From contig NZ_JANZXA010000008.1 in assembly GCF_025153475.1 (NCBI RefSeq), forward strand, positions 1 to 64,000: a DNA stretch of 64,000 bases, given 5' to 3'. Position numbers and translations under genes: made by a program. Source of the DNA: Novosphingobium mangrovisedimenti (lineage in GTDB: Bacteria; Pseudomonadota; Alphaproteobacteria; Sphingomonadales; Sphingomonadaceae). The first letter of the stretch is position 1; each line of letters opens with the position of its first letter. Shown here in pieces: positions 26,357 to 38,464 of the stretch. The notes under the pieces are model-generated. The model saw only the letters and a program-made list of their open reading frames with translations. It was not told where the DNA came from and ran no database searches.

Positions 26357-27787
26357 ATGCAAATGATGAAAGAAACCCTCGCGGAATTGGTCCGCGTATA
26401 TGACGCCGCCGTAGCCTGCCTCAAGGCCGACATCACCGCCTTCGTGGAGCACGGCACCCTTCCCCCTCCCGATCGCCGCGCCGAGCGGCTCTGGACCTAT
26501 CCCGAGCTGCGCGTGACCTATCGCGGCCAGGAACGCGCCGCCACCGCGACACGCGCCTTCGGCCGCTTGGAAGCGCCGGGGACCTATTGCACCACCGTGA
26601 CGCGGCCCGGCCTGTTCGCGGACTATCTCGCCGAGCAGCTCAGCCTGCTCGAAGCAGAGTACGAGGTCAAATTCGAGGTCAGTCGATCGAACCAGGAAAT
26701 CCCGTTCCCCTACGTGCTCGACGGCATCGCCATCGGCGCCGTGAAGCCGCAGGACCTGGCGCAGCACTTCCCCAGCACCGAACTGGCCATGATCGGCGAC
26801 GAGATCGCCGACGGCATCCACGTGTTCGACGAGGACGACCCGCTGCCGCTGGCGCTGTTCGACGGGCTGCGCACCGATTTCAGCCTCGCCCGCCTCGCCC
26901 ACTACACCGGCGCCAGCCCCGAGCACTGCCAGCGCTTCGTCCTGTTCACCAACTATCACCGCTATGTCGACGAGTTCGTGGACTGGGCCGGAAAGCAGAT
27001 TGGTTCGGACGGCTATGTAGCACTGTCGGGCGCGGGCGGTCTCTATCTGGACTCACCGGTCGACAATGCCCGCGAGCGCCTTTCCGACACCGCATGGCGG
27101 CGCCACCAGATGCCGGCCTATCACCTGATCCGGCCCGACCGTTCGGGGGTCACGCTCGTTAACATCGGCGTCGGCCCGTCGAACGCCAAGACCATTACCG
27201 ATCACCTCGCGGTGCTGCGGCCGGAGGCCTGGCTGATGATCGGCCACTGCGGCGGCCTGCGCGAAAGCCAGCGTATCGGCGACTACGTGCTGGCCCATGC
27301 CTATTTGCGCGACGATCACGTGCTCGACCCGGTCCTGCCGCCCGAGATCCCGCTGCCGGCCATCGCCGAAGTGCAGCTGGCGCTGGCGCAAGCGGCCGAG
27401 ACCGTCAGCGGCGGCGGCGGCGCGAACCTCAAGAAGCGCATGCGCACCGGCACCGTCGTCACCACCGACGACCGCAACTGGGAACTGCGCTACACCGCCT
27501 CGGCCAAACGCTTCAGCCTCAGCCGCGCCATCGGCATCGACATGGAAAGCGCCACGATCAGCGCGCAGGGCTACCGTTTCCGTGTCCCCTACGGCACGCT
27601 GCTGTGCGTCTCCGACAAGCCGCTGCATGGCGAACTGAAGCTGCCGGGACAGGCTAACCGCTTCTACGAGGAGGCTATCGCCAGCCACCTCAAGATCGGC
27701 CTGATCACCTGCGACCTGCTGCGAGAACAGGGCGAGCGTCTGCACTCGCGCAAATTGCGTGCGTTCAACGAGCCTCCATTCCGGTAA
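26357..27787 (+). CDS. amn: AMP nucleosidase
   Basis: Amn hydrolyses AMP to adenine and ribose 5-phosphate and so limits the adenylate pool. The 476-residue length matches the family. The N-terminal Amn-specific domain has TRPGLFADYLAEQL and EIPFPYVLDG; the C-terminal nucleoside phosphorylase fold has VNIGVGPSNAKTITDHLAVL, MIGHCGGLRESQ, GTVVTTDDRNWE and IDMESATIS with the purine/ribose-binding residues. It stands alone between the ribosomal operon and the transporter gene. Confidence 0.96.
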   Translation: MQMMKETLAELVRVYDAAVACLKADITAFVEHGTLPPPDRRAERLWTYPELRVTYRGQERAATATRAFGRLEAPGTYCTTVTRPGLFADYLAEQLSLLEAEYEVKFEVSRSNQEIPFPYVLDGIAIGAVKPQDLAQHFPSTELAMIGDEIADGIHVFDEDDPLPLALFDGLRTDFSLARLAHYTGASPEHCQRFVLFTNYHRYVDEFVDWAGKQIGSDGYVALSGAGGLYLDSPVDNARERLSDTAWRRHQMPAYHLIRPDRSGVTLVNIGVGPSNAKTITDHLAVLRPEAWLMIGHCGGLRESQRIGDYVLAHAYLRDDHVLDPVLPPEIPLPAIAEVQLALAQAAETVSGGGGANLKKRMRTGTVVTTDDRNWELRYTASAKRFSLSRAIGIDMESATISAQGYRFRVPYGTLLCVSDKPLHGELKLPGQANRFYEEAIASHLKIGLITCDLLREQGERLHSRKLRAFNEPPFR

Positions 27788-27894
27788 CGCGCGGCGTCGG
27801 CGGACGCTGATGGCATGCCCGGCAAATTGGCGCTGTCCTGCAAGGCCTTGGCATGCCATCAAGCTGCATGACTTTCGGCGGGGACAAACAGGCG

Positions 27895-29868
27895 ATGACG
27901 AACGAGACTGGCGGCATCCGTCCGGCAACAGGCTCTGCGGTTGAGCTGACTTTCCGCAGCATTGTCCTGGGCGGCGTGATCACGCTGCTGTTCACGGCCG
28001 CCAATGTCTATCTGGGCCTCAAGGTCGGGCTGACGTTCGCCACCTCCATTCCTGCCGCCGTCATTTCGATGGCCATTCTGCGCGGGTTCAAGGACTCGAC
28101 GATCTGGGAGAACAACATCGTCCAGACCATCGCCAGCGCGGCGGGGACGCTGGCGGCGATCATCTTCGTGCTTCCCGGGCTTGTCATGATCGGCTGGTGG
28201 CAGGGCTTCCCCTATTGGACGACGGCGGCCATCACCGGCACGGGCGGCATCCTGGGCGTACTGTTTTCCGTGCCTCTGCGCCGCGCGCTCGTCGTCGACA
28301 CGCCGCTGCCCTATCCCGAAGGCCATGCCGCGGCGGAAGTCCTCCGGGTCGGTTCCGGCTCGCGCGAAGGTGCCGCCGAAAGCGCCAAGGGCCTTTCCGT
28401 TCTGATCTGGAACGCGCTGGCTTCCGCCGGCTTTGCCATCCTAATCCAGACACGGCTGGTCGTCGGCGAAGCCGCGGTATGGTTTCGCGCAGGCGCCGGC
28501 GCGACGGGGATTTCCAGCGGCCTCTCCTTTGCCCTGCTTGGCGTCGGCCATCTCGTCGGCCTGTCGGTCGGCATGGCCATGTTCCTCGGCCTTGTCGTCG
28601 GCTGGTGGGTGCTGCTGCCCTACCTGACCGCACAAAACCCGCTTCCCGGCGGCCCTGAAGTCTGGGCAACGAGCGTCTTCAGCGCCGATGTCCGTTTCTT
28701 CGGCGCGGGCGTGATCGGTATCGCCGCAGTCTGGACGCTAGTGCGCATCGCCGGCCCCGTTATCCGGGGCATCCGCTCGGCAATAGCCGCCAGTCGCGCC
28801 CGCAATTCAGGCGAGGTGCTGGCCATCGAGGAACAGGATCTGCCGATCGCATTCGTCTTCGGCGGCGCGCTGGCGATGCTGGTCCCGATCGCAATCCTGC
28901 TGTGGGCACTGACGACGGGCGGCCCGCTCGCCGGTTCGGAACTGGTGCTGATTGCCGGGGCGCTTGTCTTCGTTGTCGTGATCGGGCTCCTGATCGCAGC
29001 CGTATGCGGCTACATGGCAGGGTTGATCGGTGCTTCCAACTCGCCGGTTTCGGGCATCGGCATTCTCTCGGTGGTCGCAGCCGCGATGATGCTCGTCGGG
29101 CTATTCGGGCGAGATCAGGATGCGGACACCACCGCCGCGCTCGTGGCCTATGCCCTGATCGTCACCGGCATCGTGTTCGGCGTCGCGACCATTTCCAACG
29201 ACAACCTGCAGGATCTCAAGACCGGGCAACTCATCGGCGCCACGCCCTGGAAGCAGCAGGTGGCACTGGTGATCGGCGTGGTCTTCGGCTCGCTCGTCAT
29301 TCCGCCGGTTCTGGACCTTCTGAACACCGCCTTCGGCTTTGCCGGGGCGCCGGGTGCAGGCCCGAATGCCCTGCCCGCGCCGCAGGCCGCGCTCATCTCC
29401 GCTCTGGCCAAGGGCGTGCTGGGCGGGGATCTCAACTGGACGATGATCGGCTGGGGCGCTGTGGCAGGCCTTGCCTTCGTAGCTCTCGACGAAATTCTGG
29501 GTCTTATGAACCGCATGCGCCTGCCTCCACTCGGCGTGGGCATCGGTATCTATCTGCCGATGAGTGCGATCCTGCCCGTCGTCGTGGGCTCGCTGCTCGG
29601 CTGGGTCTACGATCGCTGGGCCTCTGGACGGGCCGATCCCGAATTCGCAATACGCATGGGCGTCCTGACCGCGACCGGCCTCATTGTCGGCGAGAGCCTG
29701 TGGGGCGTGACCTTCGCAGGCATTGTCGCCGCTTCCGGCAGCGACAGCGCACTGGTCCTGATCGGCGACGGCTATGAGACATCCGCGCTTGTGGGCGGGA
29801 CGGCACTGTTCGTCACGCTAGTCTATCTGCTCTATATGCGAACCCGGCGCCTCGTGATCGCACCCTAG
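27895..29868 (+). CDS. OPT family oligopeptide/metal-chelate transporter
   Basis: The 657-residue protein is a polytopic inner-membrane carrier of the OPT superfamily, probably proton-coupled. Family marks are ELTFRSIVLGGVITLLFTAANVYLGLKVGLT near the N-terminus, the IPAAVISMAILRG helix, GGILGVLFSVPLRRALVVD, PYPEGHAAAEVL, and SNDNLQDLKTGQLIGATPWKQQ. About 14-16 hydrophobic segments span the length. The substrate cannot be told (peptides or siderophore-like chelates). The open frame begins at 27853, but ATG 27895 gives the usual short N-terminus; the start is uncertain. Confidence 0.92.
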   Translation: MTNETGGIRPATGSAVELTFRSIVLGGVITLLFTAANVYLGLKVGLTFATSIPAAVISMAILRGFKDSTIWENNIVQTIASAAGTLAAIIFVLPGLVMIGWWQGFPYWTTAAITGTGGILGVLFSVPLRRALVVDTPLPYPEGHAAAEVLRVGSGSREGAAESAKGLSVLIWNALASAGFAILIQTRLVVGEAAVWFRAGAGATGISSGLSFALLGVGHLVGLSVGMAMFLGLVVGWWVLLPYLTAQNPLPGGPEVWATSVFSADVRFFGAGVIGIAAVWTLVRIAGPVIRGIRSAIAASRARNSGEVLAIEEQDLPIAFVFGGALAMLVPIAILLWALTTGGPLAGSELVLIAGALVFVVVIGLLIAAVCGYMAGLIGASNSPVSGIGILSVVAAAMMLVGLFGRDQDADTTAALVAYALIVTGIVFGVATISNDNLQDLKTGQLIGATPWKQQVALVIGVVFGSLVIPPVLDLLNTAFGFAGAPGAGPNALPAPQAALISALAKGVLGGDLNWTMIGWGAVAGLAFVALDEILGLMNRMRLPPLGVGIGIYLPMSAILPVVVGSLLGWVYDRWASGRADPEFAIRMGVLTATGLIVGESLWGVTFAGIVAASGSDSALVLIGDGYETSALVGGTALFVTLVYLLYMRTRRLVIAP

Positions 29869-29875
29869 GTCGGCA

Positions 29876-30631
29876 TCAGGACTGCAGGAAGTCCACCATG
29901 GCCCGGCCCATCTCCTTGAAGGTGACCGAGGACATGTGATTTCCCGGGGTCTCCGCATAGTGGCCGTTCGGCAAGGCTGCCGCGAGGTCCGGTGCAGAAC
30001 CGTTGTCCGCATCGTCCTTTCCGCACACGCACAGGGTCGGCATCGTTATGCTGGCGATGGCTTCGGGCGGCGTGTCATCGACGGAACCGAGCAGGAGGCG
30101 TGCCGCCACGCGGTCGATCTTCATCGTCTTCATGAAGGCCTGCGCCACGAAGGCCCGATCGCCCCGCTCGATGGTCCCGAACCGGTCGATGGCATCGACG
30201 AAATGCGCACTGCGCCGCGCCCAGCCGGCAAGGCCCGAAAGCCCCATGCCGCCCAGGATCAGCTTGCGCGGTTCAAGGCCGGCCAGAACCCCGCGCACCG
30301 AAGTGCGCGCACCGAGCGAAAAGCCGCCCAGATCGAAATCGGAAAGGCCGAGTTCGGCCACGAGAAGCTTGAGATCGTCGACCAGCACATCCTCGGGATA
30401 GAGGTCCGGGTCGTGCGGCGCCTCGCTCTCACCATGGGCGCGCAAATCCGGCATGATGACCTCGAAACCGGCATCGGCAAGGATCTGTGCATTGCCGTAC
30501 TTGATCCAGTTTACCTGCGCGCTGGAGAACAGGCCGTGGAGCAGCAACAGCGGACGCCCTGCCCCCATCGTGTGCACGGCGAGCCGCGTACCGCCAAAAC
30601 CTTCCACGTAATCCTTGCGCACTTCGCTCAC
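29876..30631 (-). CDS. alpha/beta hydrolase
   Basis: The 251-residue protein is a cytosolic alpha/beta-fold hydrolase with LLLLHGLFSS for the oxyanion region, DLRAHGESEAP, the nucleophile elbow GGFSLGART (serine), and the C-terminal histidine in GNHMS. The substrate is unknown. The start is GTG at 30631, which overlaps the upstream GFA gene stop by four bases (GTGA), so translation is probably coupled; the frame open to 30661 would lie inside that gene. Confidence 0.9.
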   Translation of the reverse strand: MSEVRKDYVEGFGGTRLAVHTMGAGRPLLLLHGLFSSAQVNWIKYGNAQILADAGFEVIMPDLRAHGESEAPHDPDLYPEDVLVDDLKLLVAELGLSDFDLGGFSLGARTSVRGVLAGLEPRKLILGGMGLSGLAGWARRSAHFVDAIDRFGTIERGDRAFVAQAFMKTMKIDRVAARLLLGSVDDTPPEAIASITMPTLCVCGKDDADNGSAPDLAAALPNGHYAETPGNHMSSVTFKEMGRAMVDFLQS

Positions 30632-31077
30632 TCGGGAACCTCCAGGCCTGCCGCCTTCCACTGCTTTGCAACGCCTGCGCTCTCCGCCGTGCGTTTGCGT
30701 GGCAGGTCTTTGGTATCGAGCCAGGCTTCATGCAAGCTTTCCGCACCGCCATGCGCGACGGGACGGAAAAAACCGGGCTCATCGAAAGAGCCGATGTAGA
30801 GATCCATCTCCGGCTCGTCGGGGTCGACATAGGCAAAGCCGAGCGGCGAGCCGCAAGACGAGCAGAATGCGCGCCGCCCGACCGGAGAGCTCGCATACCA
30901 GTCCGGTTCCCGGCTCCATTGCACGGCGCTTCGCTGCACCATGGCAATCGCCGCGGCAAACCCGCCCGTCGCCTTCTTGCACTTGCGGCAATGGCACAAG
31001 CCGGCTTGCTCGCCCTCGACTTCGACGCTGTAGCGAATGCGGCCGCACTGGCAACCGCCGGTCATGGTCTTGCTCAT
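30628..31077 (-). CDS. GFA/CENP-V family zinc-binding protein
   Basis: The 149-residue product has the zinc-binding cysteine pattern of the glutathione-dependent formaldehyde-activating (GFA) family: GGCQCGRI, GLCHCRKCKK, and FCSSCGSPL. Family members bind glutathione adducts or act as small aldehyde-handling proteins, but most are uncharacterised. It is translationally coupled to the alpha/beta hydrolase downstream; a hydrolase beside a GFA protein is a pairing seen in formaldehyde detoxification, although this hydrolase is not clearly S-formylglutathione hydrolase. Confidence 0.9.
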   Translation of the reverse strand: MSKTMTGGCQCGRIRYSVEVEGEQAGLCHCRKCKKATGGFAAAIAMVQRSAVQWSREPDWYASSPVGRRAFCSSCGSPLGFAYVDPDEPEMDLYIGSFDEPGFFRPVAHGGAESLHEAWLDTKDLPRKRTAESAGVAKQWKAAGLEVPE

Positions 31078-31116
31078 GCCCGGCAGGCTAGACGACCTGC
31101 CGGAGGCGCGAAAGGC

Positions 31117-31482
31117 TCAACCCTTCGCCTTTTCATCCCACTGATCAAAGGCTTCGAGAGCCTGCGCGGCATACATCGCCGACGGCCCTGCCCCCATGTA
31201 GACGGCAATGCCCATCGCCTCTGCCACCTCGTCGCGCGTAGCCCCGGCGCGCTGCGCAGCGGACGAATGATAGGTCACGCAAGGATCGCAGCGCACCGCC
31301 ACCGAGATGGCGAGCGCAATCAGTTCCTTGGTCTTGGTGTCGAGCGCGCCGGGTTCCAGCGCCGTCTTGCCCATCTCGGAAAAAGCCTGCATCGGCCCCG
31401 GCGCGCTCCGCTTCAGCTCGCCCACCGCCGGGTTCATCGCCTTGGCCATGTTCGGCCAGTCCTTGAAATTGCTTTTCGCCAT
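31117..31482 (-). CDS. carboxymuconolactone decarboxylase / AhpD-like protein
   Basis: The 121-residue protein has the AhpD core KTKELIALAISVAVRC with the redox pair and histidine CDPCVTYH, then AQRAGATRDEVAEAMGIAV. The CxxCxxxH motif suggests disulphide reductase activity rather than lactone decarboxylation. The ATG at 31482 follows GAAAGGAAA; the frame open to 31545 has a less likely start. It shares the strand with the GFA and hydrolase genes, 39 bases upstream. Confidence 0.9.
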   Translation of the reverse strand: MAKSNFKDWPNMAKAMNPAVGELKRSAPGPMQAFSEMGKTALEPGALDTKTKELIALAISVAVRCDPCVTYHSSAAQRAGATRDEVAEAMGIAVYMGAGPSAMYAAQALEAFDQWDEKAKG

Positions 31483-31566
31483 AGTGCGTTTCCTTTCAAT
31501 CACTTCTTTGCCCGGCAGCGAAACCGCCACCATGCGCGAAATCAAACATGCCCGCCATTCCCGAGA

Positions 31567-32307
31567 TCATCCGATCGCCCAGCGGAATGCGCGGCGCAGT
31601 TCCCCGGTTCCTCCCCGATCATAGATCCTGCCGTGCGCCATGATGACCTTTTCCGGCTCCCAGTCGACAACGCGCTGCAGCCGCTCGCGCACCTGCTTGC
31701 GTTTCGGCCGGAACGTCATCCGCAAGTCGAGCGGCGCCATACCATTGGGGTCGAGACCGCCAACCAGTTTCAGCATGAACCGCATGAACGGATTGGATAG
31801 CTTCGCAGGTTCAAAATTCTCGATCAGGTCCACGAGGATCACTGTTCGTGCCGCCGACACATGGAACACGGCCTCGTTCACCTTGGTGCCCGGCACCAGC
31901 AGCCAGTCGATCTCGCTTTCCCAAGCGAAGCGCGCGCCGTCAGCCAACGGATGATCGATCCGGAATGGGCGCTTGGCCGTGATGGCCAGATCGGCAACGG
32001 CGTAGGACTGCGTATCGGGATAGCGCGTCAGCCAGTCGGCCATGTACCAGTAATGGATCGAATTCGGCGCGATCAGGTGCCGCACCGGGCCCAGTGCATC
32101 GACGGCCGCGAACAGCGCTTCGTCGGGCGCAATCGGCGAATGCACCCACAGTGCCCCGTCGGTCAGCCGGACGACCGTCATGCGCGTGGGAAATGGAACC
32201 TTGAACGGCCCGAGATCCATGTGGATCAACGGGCCGTCAAAAATCCAGATGCCCTCGCCAAATGGCTTGGGGCAATTCAGCGGCGAATAGGTTTCCATCG
32301 AATCCAT
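31567..32307 (-). CDS. DUF4336 family protein
   Basis: The 246-residue product matches DUF4336: WIFDGPLIHM near residue 20, FPTRMTVVRL, GALWVHSPI, HLIAPNSIHYWYM, and a late VIMAHGRIYD. The family is distantly related to metallo-beta-lactamases but the usual HxHxDH is not present here (IHYWYMADW instead), so catalysis is doubtful. The ATG at 32307 avoids running into the asd stop at 32328. Same strand as asd, 20 bases downstream, and probably cotranscribed. Confidence 0.82.
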   Translation of the reverse strand: MDSMETYSPLNCPKPFGEGIWIFDGPLIHMDLGPFKVPFPTRMTVVRLTDGALWVHSPIAPDEALFAAVDALGPVRHLIAPNSIHYWYMADWLTRYPDTQSYAVADLAITAKRPFRIDHPLADGARFAWESEIDWLLVPGTKVNEAVFHVSAARTVILVDLIENFEPAKLSNPFMRFMLKLVGGLDPNGMAPLDLRMTFRPKRKQVRERLQRVVDWEPEKVIMAHGRIYDRGGTGELRRAFRWAIG

Positions 32308-32327
32308 GCGTGGAAACCTATCATAAC

Positions 32328-33353
32328 TCAGCCTTTTTTTAGATGGCGCCGGCCCAGAAGTTCGGCGATCTGCACGGCATTGAGCGCCGCGCCCTTGCGC
32401 AGGTTGTCCGAAACGCACCACAGCGCCAGGCCGTTCTCCACGGTCGGGTCCTCACGCACGCGGCTGACGTAAGTCGCACCGTCACCCACGCATTCCACCG
32501 GCGTGACGTATCCGCCGTCCTCGCGCTTGTCGACGAGCATCACGCCCGGCGCTTCGCGAAGGATGTTCTGCGCCTCCTCGGCCGAAATCTCGTCCTCGAA
32601 TTCAAGGCTGATCGATTCGGCGTGGCCGACGAAGACCGGCACGCGCACACAGGTCGCCTGCACCTTGACCTTCGGGTCCATGATCTTCTTGGTCTCGACG
32701 ACCATCTTCCACTCTTCCTTGGTGGAACCATCGTCGAGGAAGACGTCGATGTGCGGGATCACGTTGAACGCGATCTGCTTGGTGAACTTCTTCGGCTCGA
32801 CCGGATCGCCCACGAAGATCGCACGGCTCTGTTCGAACAGCTCGTCCATACCCGCCTTGCCCGCACCGGACACCGACTGGTAGGTCGAGACGACGACGCG
32901 CTTGATCTTCGCCTTGTCGTGCAGCGGCTTGAGCGCCACGACCATCTGCGCGGTCGAGCAGTTGGGATTGGCGATGATGTTACGCTGCGTGTAGCCGTCG
33001 ATCGCATCCGGGTTCACCTCGGGCACGATCAGCGGCACGTCGGGTTCCATGCGGTAGAGCGACGAGTTGTCGATCACCACGCAACCCTGCGCGGCGGCCT
33101 TGGGCGCATAGATCTTGGTCGGCCCCGACCCTGCGGCGAAAAGCGCAATGTCCCAGCCGGTAAAATCGAAATGCTCGATGTTCTTGACCTTGAGCATTTT
33201 ACCGGTTTCGCCGTACTCAATCTCCGTGCCCGTCGAGCGGGGCGAAGCGACCGCTGCGATCTCGTCGCAGGGGAATTCGCGCTCGGCGAGGATATTGAGC
33301 ATTTCGCGTCCGACATTTCCGGTCGCGCCGACAACGGCTACCCGGTAACCCAT
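32328..33353 (-). CDS. asd: aspartate-semialdehyde dehydrogenase
   Basis: Asd makes aspartate semialdehyde for lysine, diaminopimelate, threonine and methionine. The 341-residue protein has the NADP fold VAVVGATGNVGREML at the N-terminus, the SSLYRME loop, the active-site cysteine in NPNCSTAQM near residue 130, and the GAGKAGMDEL substrate segment. Length is normal. The ATG at 33353 has AAGGA twelve bases upstream; an ATG at 33368 is alternative. Confidence 0.97.
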   Translation of the reverse strand: MGYRVAVVGATGNVGREMLNILAEREFPCDEIAAVASPRSTGTEIEYGETGKMLKVKNIEHFDFTGWDIALFAAGSGPTKIYAPKAAAQGCVVIDNSSLYRMEPDVPLIVPEVNPDAIDGYTQRNIIANPNCSTAQMVVALKPLHDKAKIKRVVVSTYQSVSGAGKAGMDELFEQSRAIFVGDPVEPKKFTKQIAFNVIPHIDVFLDDGSTKEEWKMVVETKKIMDPKVKVQATCVRVPVFVGHAESISLEFEDEISAEEAQNILREAPGVMLVDKREDGGYVTPVECVGDGATYVSRVREDPTVENGLALWCVSDNLRKGAALNAVQIAELLGRRHLKKG

Positions 33354-33534
33354 TTCAAGATCCTTCATGCAAAAAGTCGCGCACGAAACGCGCGCGAACG
33401 CGGCCCGTTACAGGTCCTTAAGCCGCCTGACAAGCGGGCAAGACCCTGCCCTTTCCCTCAGACGCCAAACTCGGCAGCAAAATGTCCCGGCGGACGCGTA
33501 TCGCGAAACGAAACACGCCCGGTCCGGGATCAGG

Positions 33535-35982
<2,448 letters not shown>

Positions 35983-36139
35983 CCATTTCATCGCGCACAG
36001 GGAGGTCTTGCGAACTCCCACGGCCATTTCCCAAGATATGGGGGCTCTGAGCTACCGTGCAACGTATTAGGTACTAAAGACTGTGGAAGCGCATGCCGCG
36101 CAACCCGTTATTTCCCTCAGGCCGTCATTTGCAGACGGA

Positions 36140-36475
36140 TCAGAACGGCAGCTTGAAACCCGGCGGCAGGCCCATGCCCTGCTGTGCCTTGGCCAGCTCC
36201 TCGTTCGCCACCGAGTCCGCCTTGACGCGCGCGTCGTTGAAAGCAGCCGTGACGAGGTCTTCCAGAATGGCCTTTTCCGACGGCTGCATCAGGCTGTCAT
36301 CGATCGAGACGCCGATCACACGGCCCTTGGCCGAGCAGCGAATCTTGACCAGACCGCCGCCGGAAAGCCCCTCCACCTCAAGCTCGTCGAGCTTGGCCTG
36401 GGTCTCGTTCATCTGCTTCTGGATGGTTTCGGCGGCCTTCTGCGCCGCCTGCATCATCTCTTCCATCGATTTCAT
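36140..36475 (-). CDS. YbaB/EbfC nucleoid-associated protein
   Basis: The 111-residue product is a small dimeric DNA-binding protein. It shows the family pattern: an N-terminal helix rich in Met and Gln (MQAAQKAAETIQKQM), VEGLSGGGLVKIRCSAKGRVIGVSID, and a C-terminal helix with NEELAKAQQGMGLPPG. It starts one base after the dnaX stop, and dnaX-ybaB is an ancient pairing. recR, the usual third member, does not follow; lon does. Confidence 0.95.
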   Translation of the reverse strand: MKSMEEMMQAAQKAAETIQKQMNETQAKLDELEVEGLSGGGLVKIRCSAKGRVIGVSIDDSLMQPSEKAILEDLVTAAFNDARVKADSVANEELAKAQQGMGLPPGFKLPF

Positions 36476-36476
36476 G

Positions 36477-38372
36477 TCAGCGTCTCCAGTTGCGCGATCC
36501 GCCGCCGATCGCGGCCGGGCGGTCGTCTTCGATCAATTCTGCGCCGGGAAAAGCGGCAAGCGTGGCCTCGACCAGCGGCGCACCGCGCACGGCCTGCGTA
36601 TCCGCCGCCTTCTTCGCTTCCGCCTGCTCGACCAGCGTGGGCGCGCCTTCCGCGTTCACCCGTTCCACCTGCCAGCGATCGCCCGTGGCCTCGCCCAGAG
36701 CGCTGCGCAGTTGCCCGGAAATGTCCTCGTTGAAGCCCGGAGGCTGGGTGTAACGCAGCACACCGGGCGCCAGTTCCACCACCCGGACCTGCATGCGCAT
36801 GACATTGGCCGCGACAGGCTGCCCCAGATGCTCGACGTCATCGACCAGCGCTTCCCAGCGCGGCGCGATGGCCGTAGGGGCCGCAGCCGAAGGCGCGCCA
36901 GGCGCAGCCGCACCACCCTCGCCCGCCGGTGCCGCAGCCGGTGCGCGCGAGGCCAGCTCTTCCAGCTTCTTCACCAGCGAGCCCGGATCGGGCATGTCGG
37001 CGGCATGCATGATGCGCAGCAGCGCCATCTGCGCGGCCACCAGCGGATCGGGGGCAGACTTGACCTCGTCATGCCCCTTCAACAGCAATTGCCAGAGACG
37101 GTGAAGCTGCCCGGCCCGCAAGGCCTTAGCCCAACCTTCCAGCGCCTCGCGCTCTTCCGACGAGGGCGCATCGGCCGCGCTGCCGCTGACCTGGGCCACG
37201 GCGACGCGGTGCGTCAGTTCCATCAGCCCGCGCAGCATCGCGATCGGCTCGACGCCGAGGGCAAACTGATGCGCGACCAGATCGAGCAGTTCGGCACCCT
37301 TGCCGTCGAGGATCGCGGCAAGCAGCTTGCGCTGCACCGACTTGTCCGACAGGCCGAGCATGTCGCGCACCTTGTCGGCGCGCACTTTGCCTTCGCCGTC
37401 GAGATCGGCATGGGCAATCGCCTGGTCGAGGATCGAGAGGCCATCGCGCACCGACCCTTCGGCCGCAGCGGCAACCATGGCCAACGCCTCTTCCTCGGCC
37501 TCGACGCCTTCCTTCCCACAGACGCGGGCAAAGTGCTCGGCCAGCATCGGCGTGGGAATCCGGCGCAAGTCGAAGCGCTGGCAGCGCGAGAGCACAGTGA
37601 CGGGAAGCTTGTCGACCTCGGTAGTCGCGAAGAGGAACTTCACATGCGCCGGCGGTTCCTCAAGCGTCTTGAGCAAGGCGTTGAACGCATTGCGCGACAG
37701 CATGTGGACTTCGTCGATGATGTAGATCTTGTAGCGTGCCGAAACGGCCGCATAGCGCACCGCCTCGATGATCTCGCGCACGTCGTCGACGCCGGTATGG
37801 CTGGCGGCGTCCATCTCGATCACGTCGATATGGCGGCCTTCGGCAATCGCCAGACACGGCTCGCACTGGCCGCAGGGATCGATGGTCGGGCCGCCCTGTC
37901 CGTCCGGACCGATGCAGTTCAGGGCCTTGGCGATGAGGCGCGCGGTCGAGGTCTTGCCGACCCCGCGCACGCCGGTCATCAGGAAGGCATGGGCCAGCCG
38001 GTCGCGCTTGATCGCGTTGGCCAGCGTCTGGACCATCGCTTCCTGCCCGATCAGTTCCCCGAAGGTCTGCGGACGGTACTTGCGGGCCAGCACACGATAG
38101 GGCTGCGAAGGCGTACCGGCGGGCGGGCTTGCTGGAGCGGGAGCCACAGCGGGCTGCGGCGCGGCCGCGGGGGCTTCACCGAACATCGCCGACTGTCCAG
38201 CCGCTTCCAGTTCGGCAGCCGTGGGCTCGGGCTCAGGCGGTGCAGGCTCGGGTTCACCGAACATCGACGACTGCCCCGCCGCCTCAAGCTCTGCGGCGCT
38301 GGGCGCGGCGTCTTCCTCGTCCTTGTTGTCCCAGGGAGGGGAATCGCCGAATATGTCGCGTGAATCGTCCAT
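36477..38372 (-). CDS. dnaX: DNA polymerase III subunit gamma/tau
   Basis: DnaX is the clamp-loader ATPase and, in its tau form, links polymerase to helicase. The 631-residue protein has a ~75-residue acidic N-terminal extension with a repeated LEAAGQSxMFGE motif, then YRPQTFGELIGQEAMV, Walker A GVRGVGKTSTARL, a zinc-binding set (CGPCxxC-like: CGQCEPC with an earlier cysteine), DEVHMLS, and the C-terminal tau region. A duplicated LEAAGQS motif at about residues 29 and 54 is unusual. The downstream ybaB is one base away. Confidence 0.96.
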   Translation of the reverse strand: MDDSRDIFGDSPPWDNKDEEDAAPSAAELEAAGQSSMFGEPEPAPPEPEPTAAELEAAGQSAMFGEAPAAAPQPAVAPAPASPPAGTPSQPYRVLARKYRPQTFGELIGQEAMVQTLANAIKRDRLAHAFLMTGVRGVGKTSTARLIAKALNCIGPDGQGGPTIDPCGQCEPCLAIAEGRHIDVIEMDAASHTGVDDVREIIEAVRYAAVSARYKIYIIDEVHMLSRNAFNALLKTLEEPPAHVKFLFATTEVDKLPVTVLSRCQRFDLRRIPTPMLAEHFARVCGKEGVEAEEEALAMVAAAAEGSVRDGLSILDQAIAHADLDGEGKVRADKVRDMLGLSDKSVQRKLLAAILDGKGAELLDLVAHQFALGVEPIAMLRGLMELTHRVAVAQVSGSAADAPSSEEREALEGWAKALRAGQLHRLWQLLLKGHDEVKSAPDPLVAAQMALLRIMHAADMPDPGSLVKKLEELASRAPAAAPAGEGGAAAPGAPSAAAPTAIAPRWEALVDDVEHLGQPVAANVMRMQVRVVELAPGVLRYTQPPGFNEDISGQLRSALGEATGDRWQVERVNAEGAPTLVEQAEAKKAADTQAVRGAPLVEATLAAFPGAELIEDDRPAAIGGGSRNWRR

Positions 38373-38464
38373 CGCATCCCAAACTAGGCGGTGGCACGGG
38401 GATTGTCAGGAGAAATCCAAATTGCTCCACAGCCGCGAAAGGCACACTCTATTCAGCGATGTGG

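Noticed and set aside
31567..32307. DUF4336 gene as an active metallo-beta-lactamase
   Set aside because: The HxHxDH metal motif is absent, so I kept it as a family of unknown activity.
36477..38372. programmed frameshift making a short gamma form of DnaX
   Set aside because: I saw no A-rich slippery stretch with a following hairpin in the middle of the gene.
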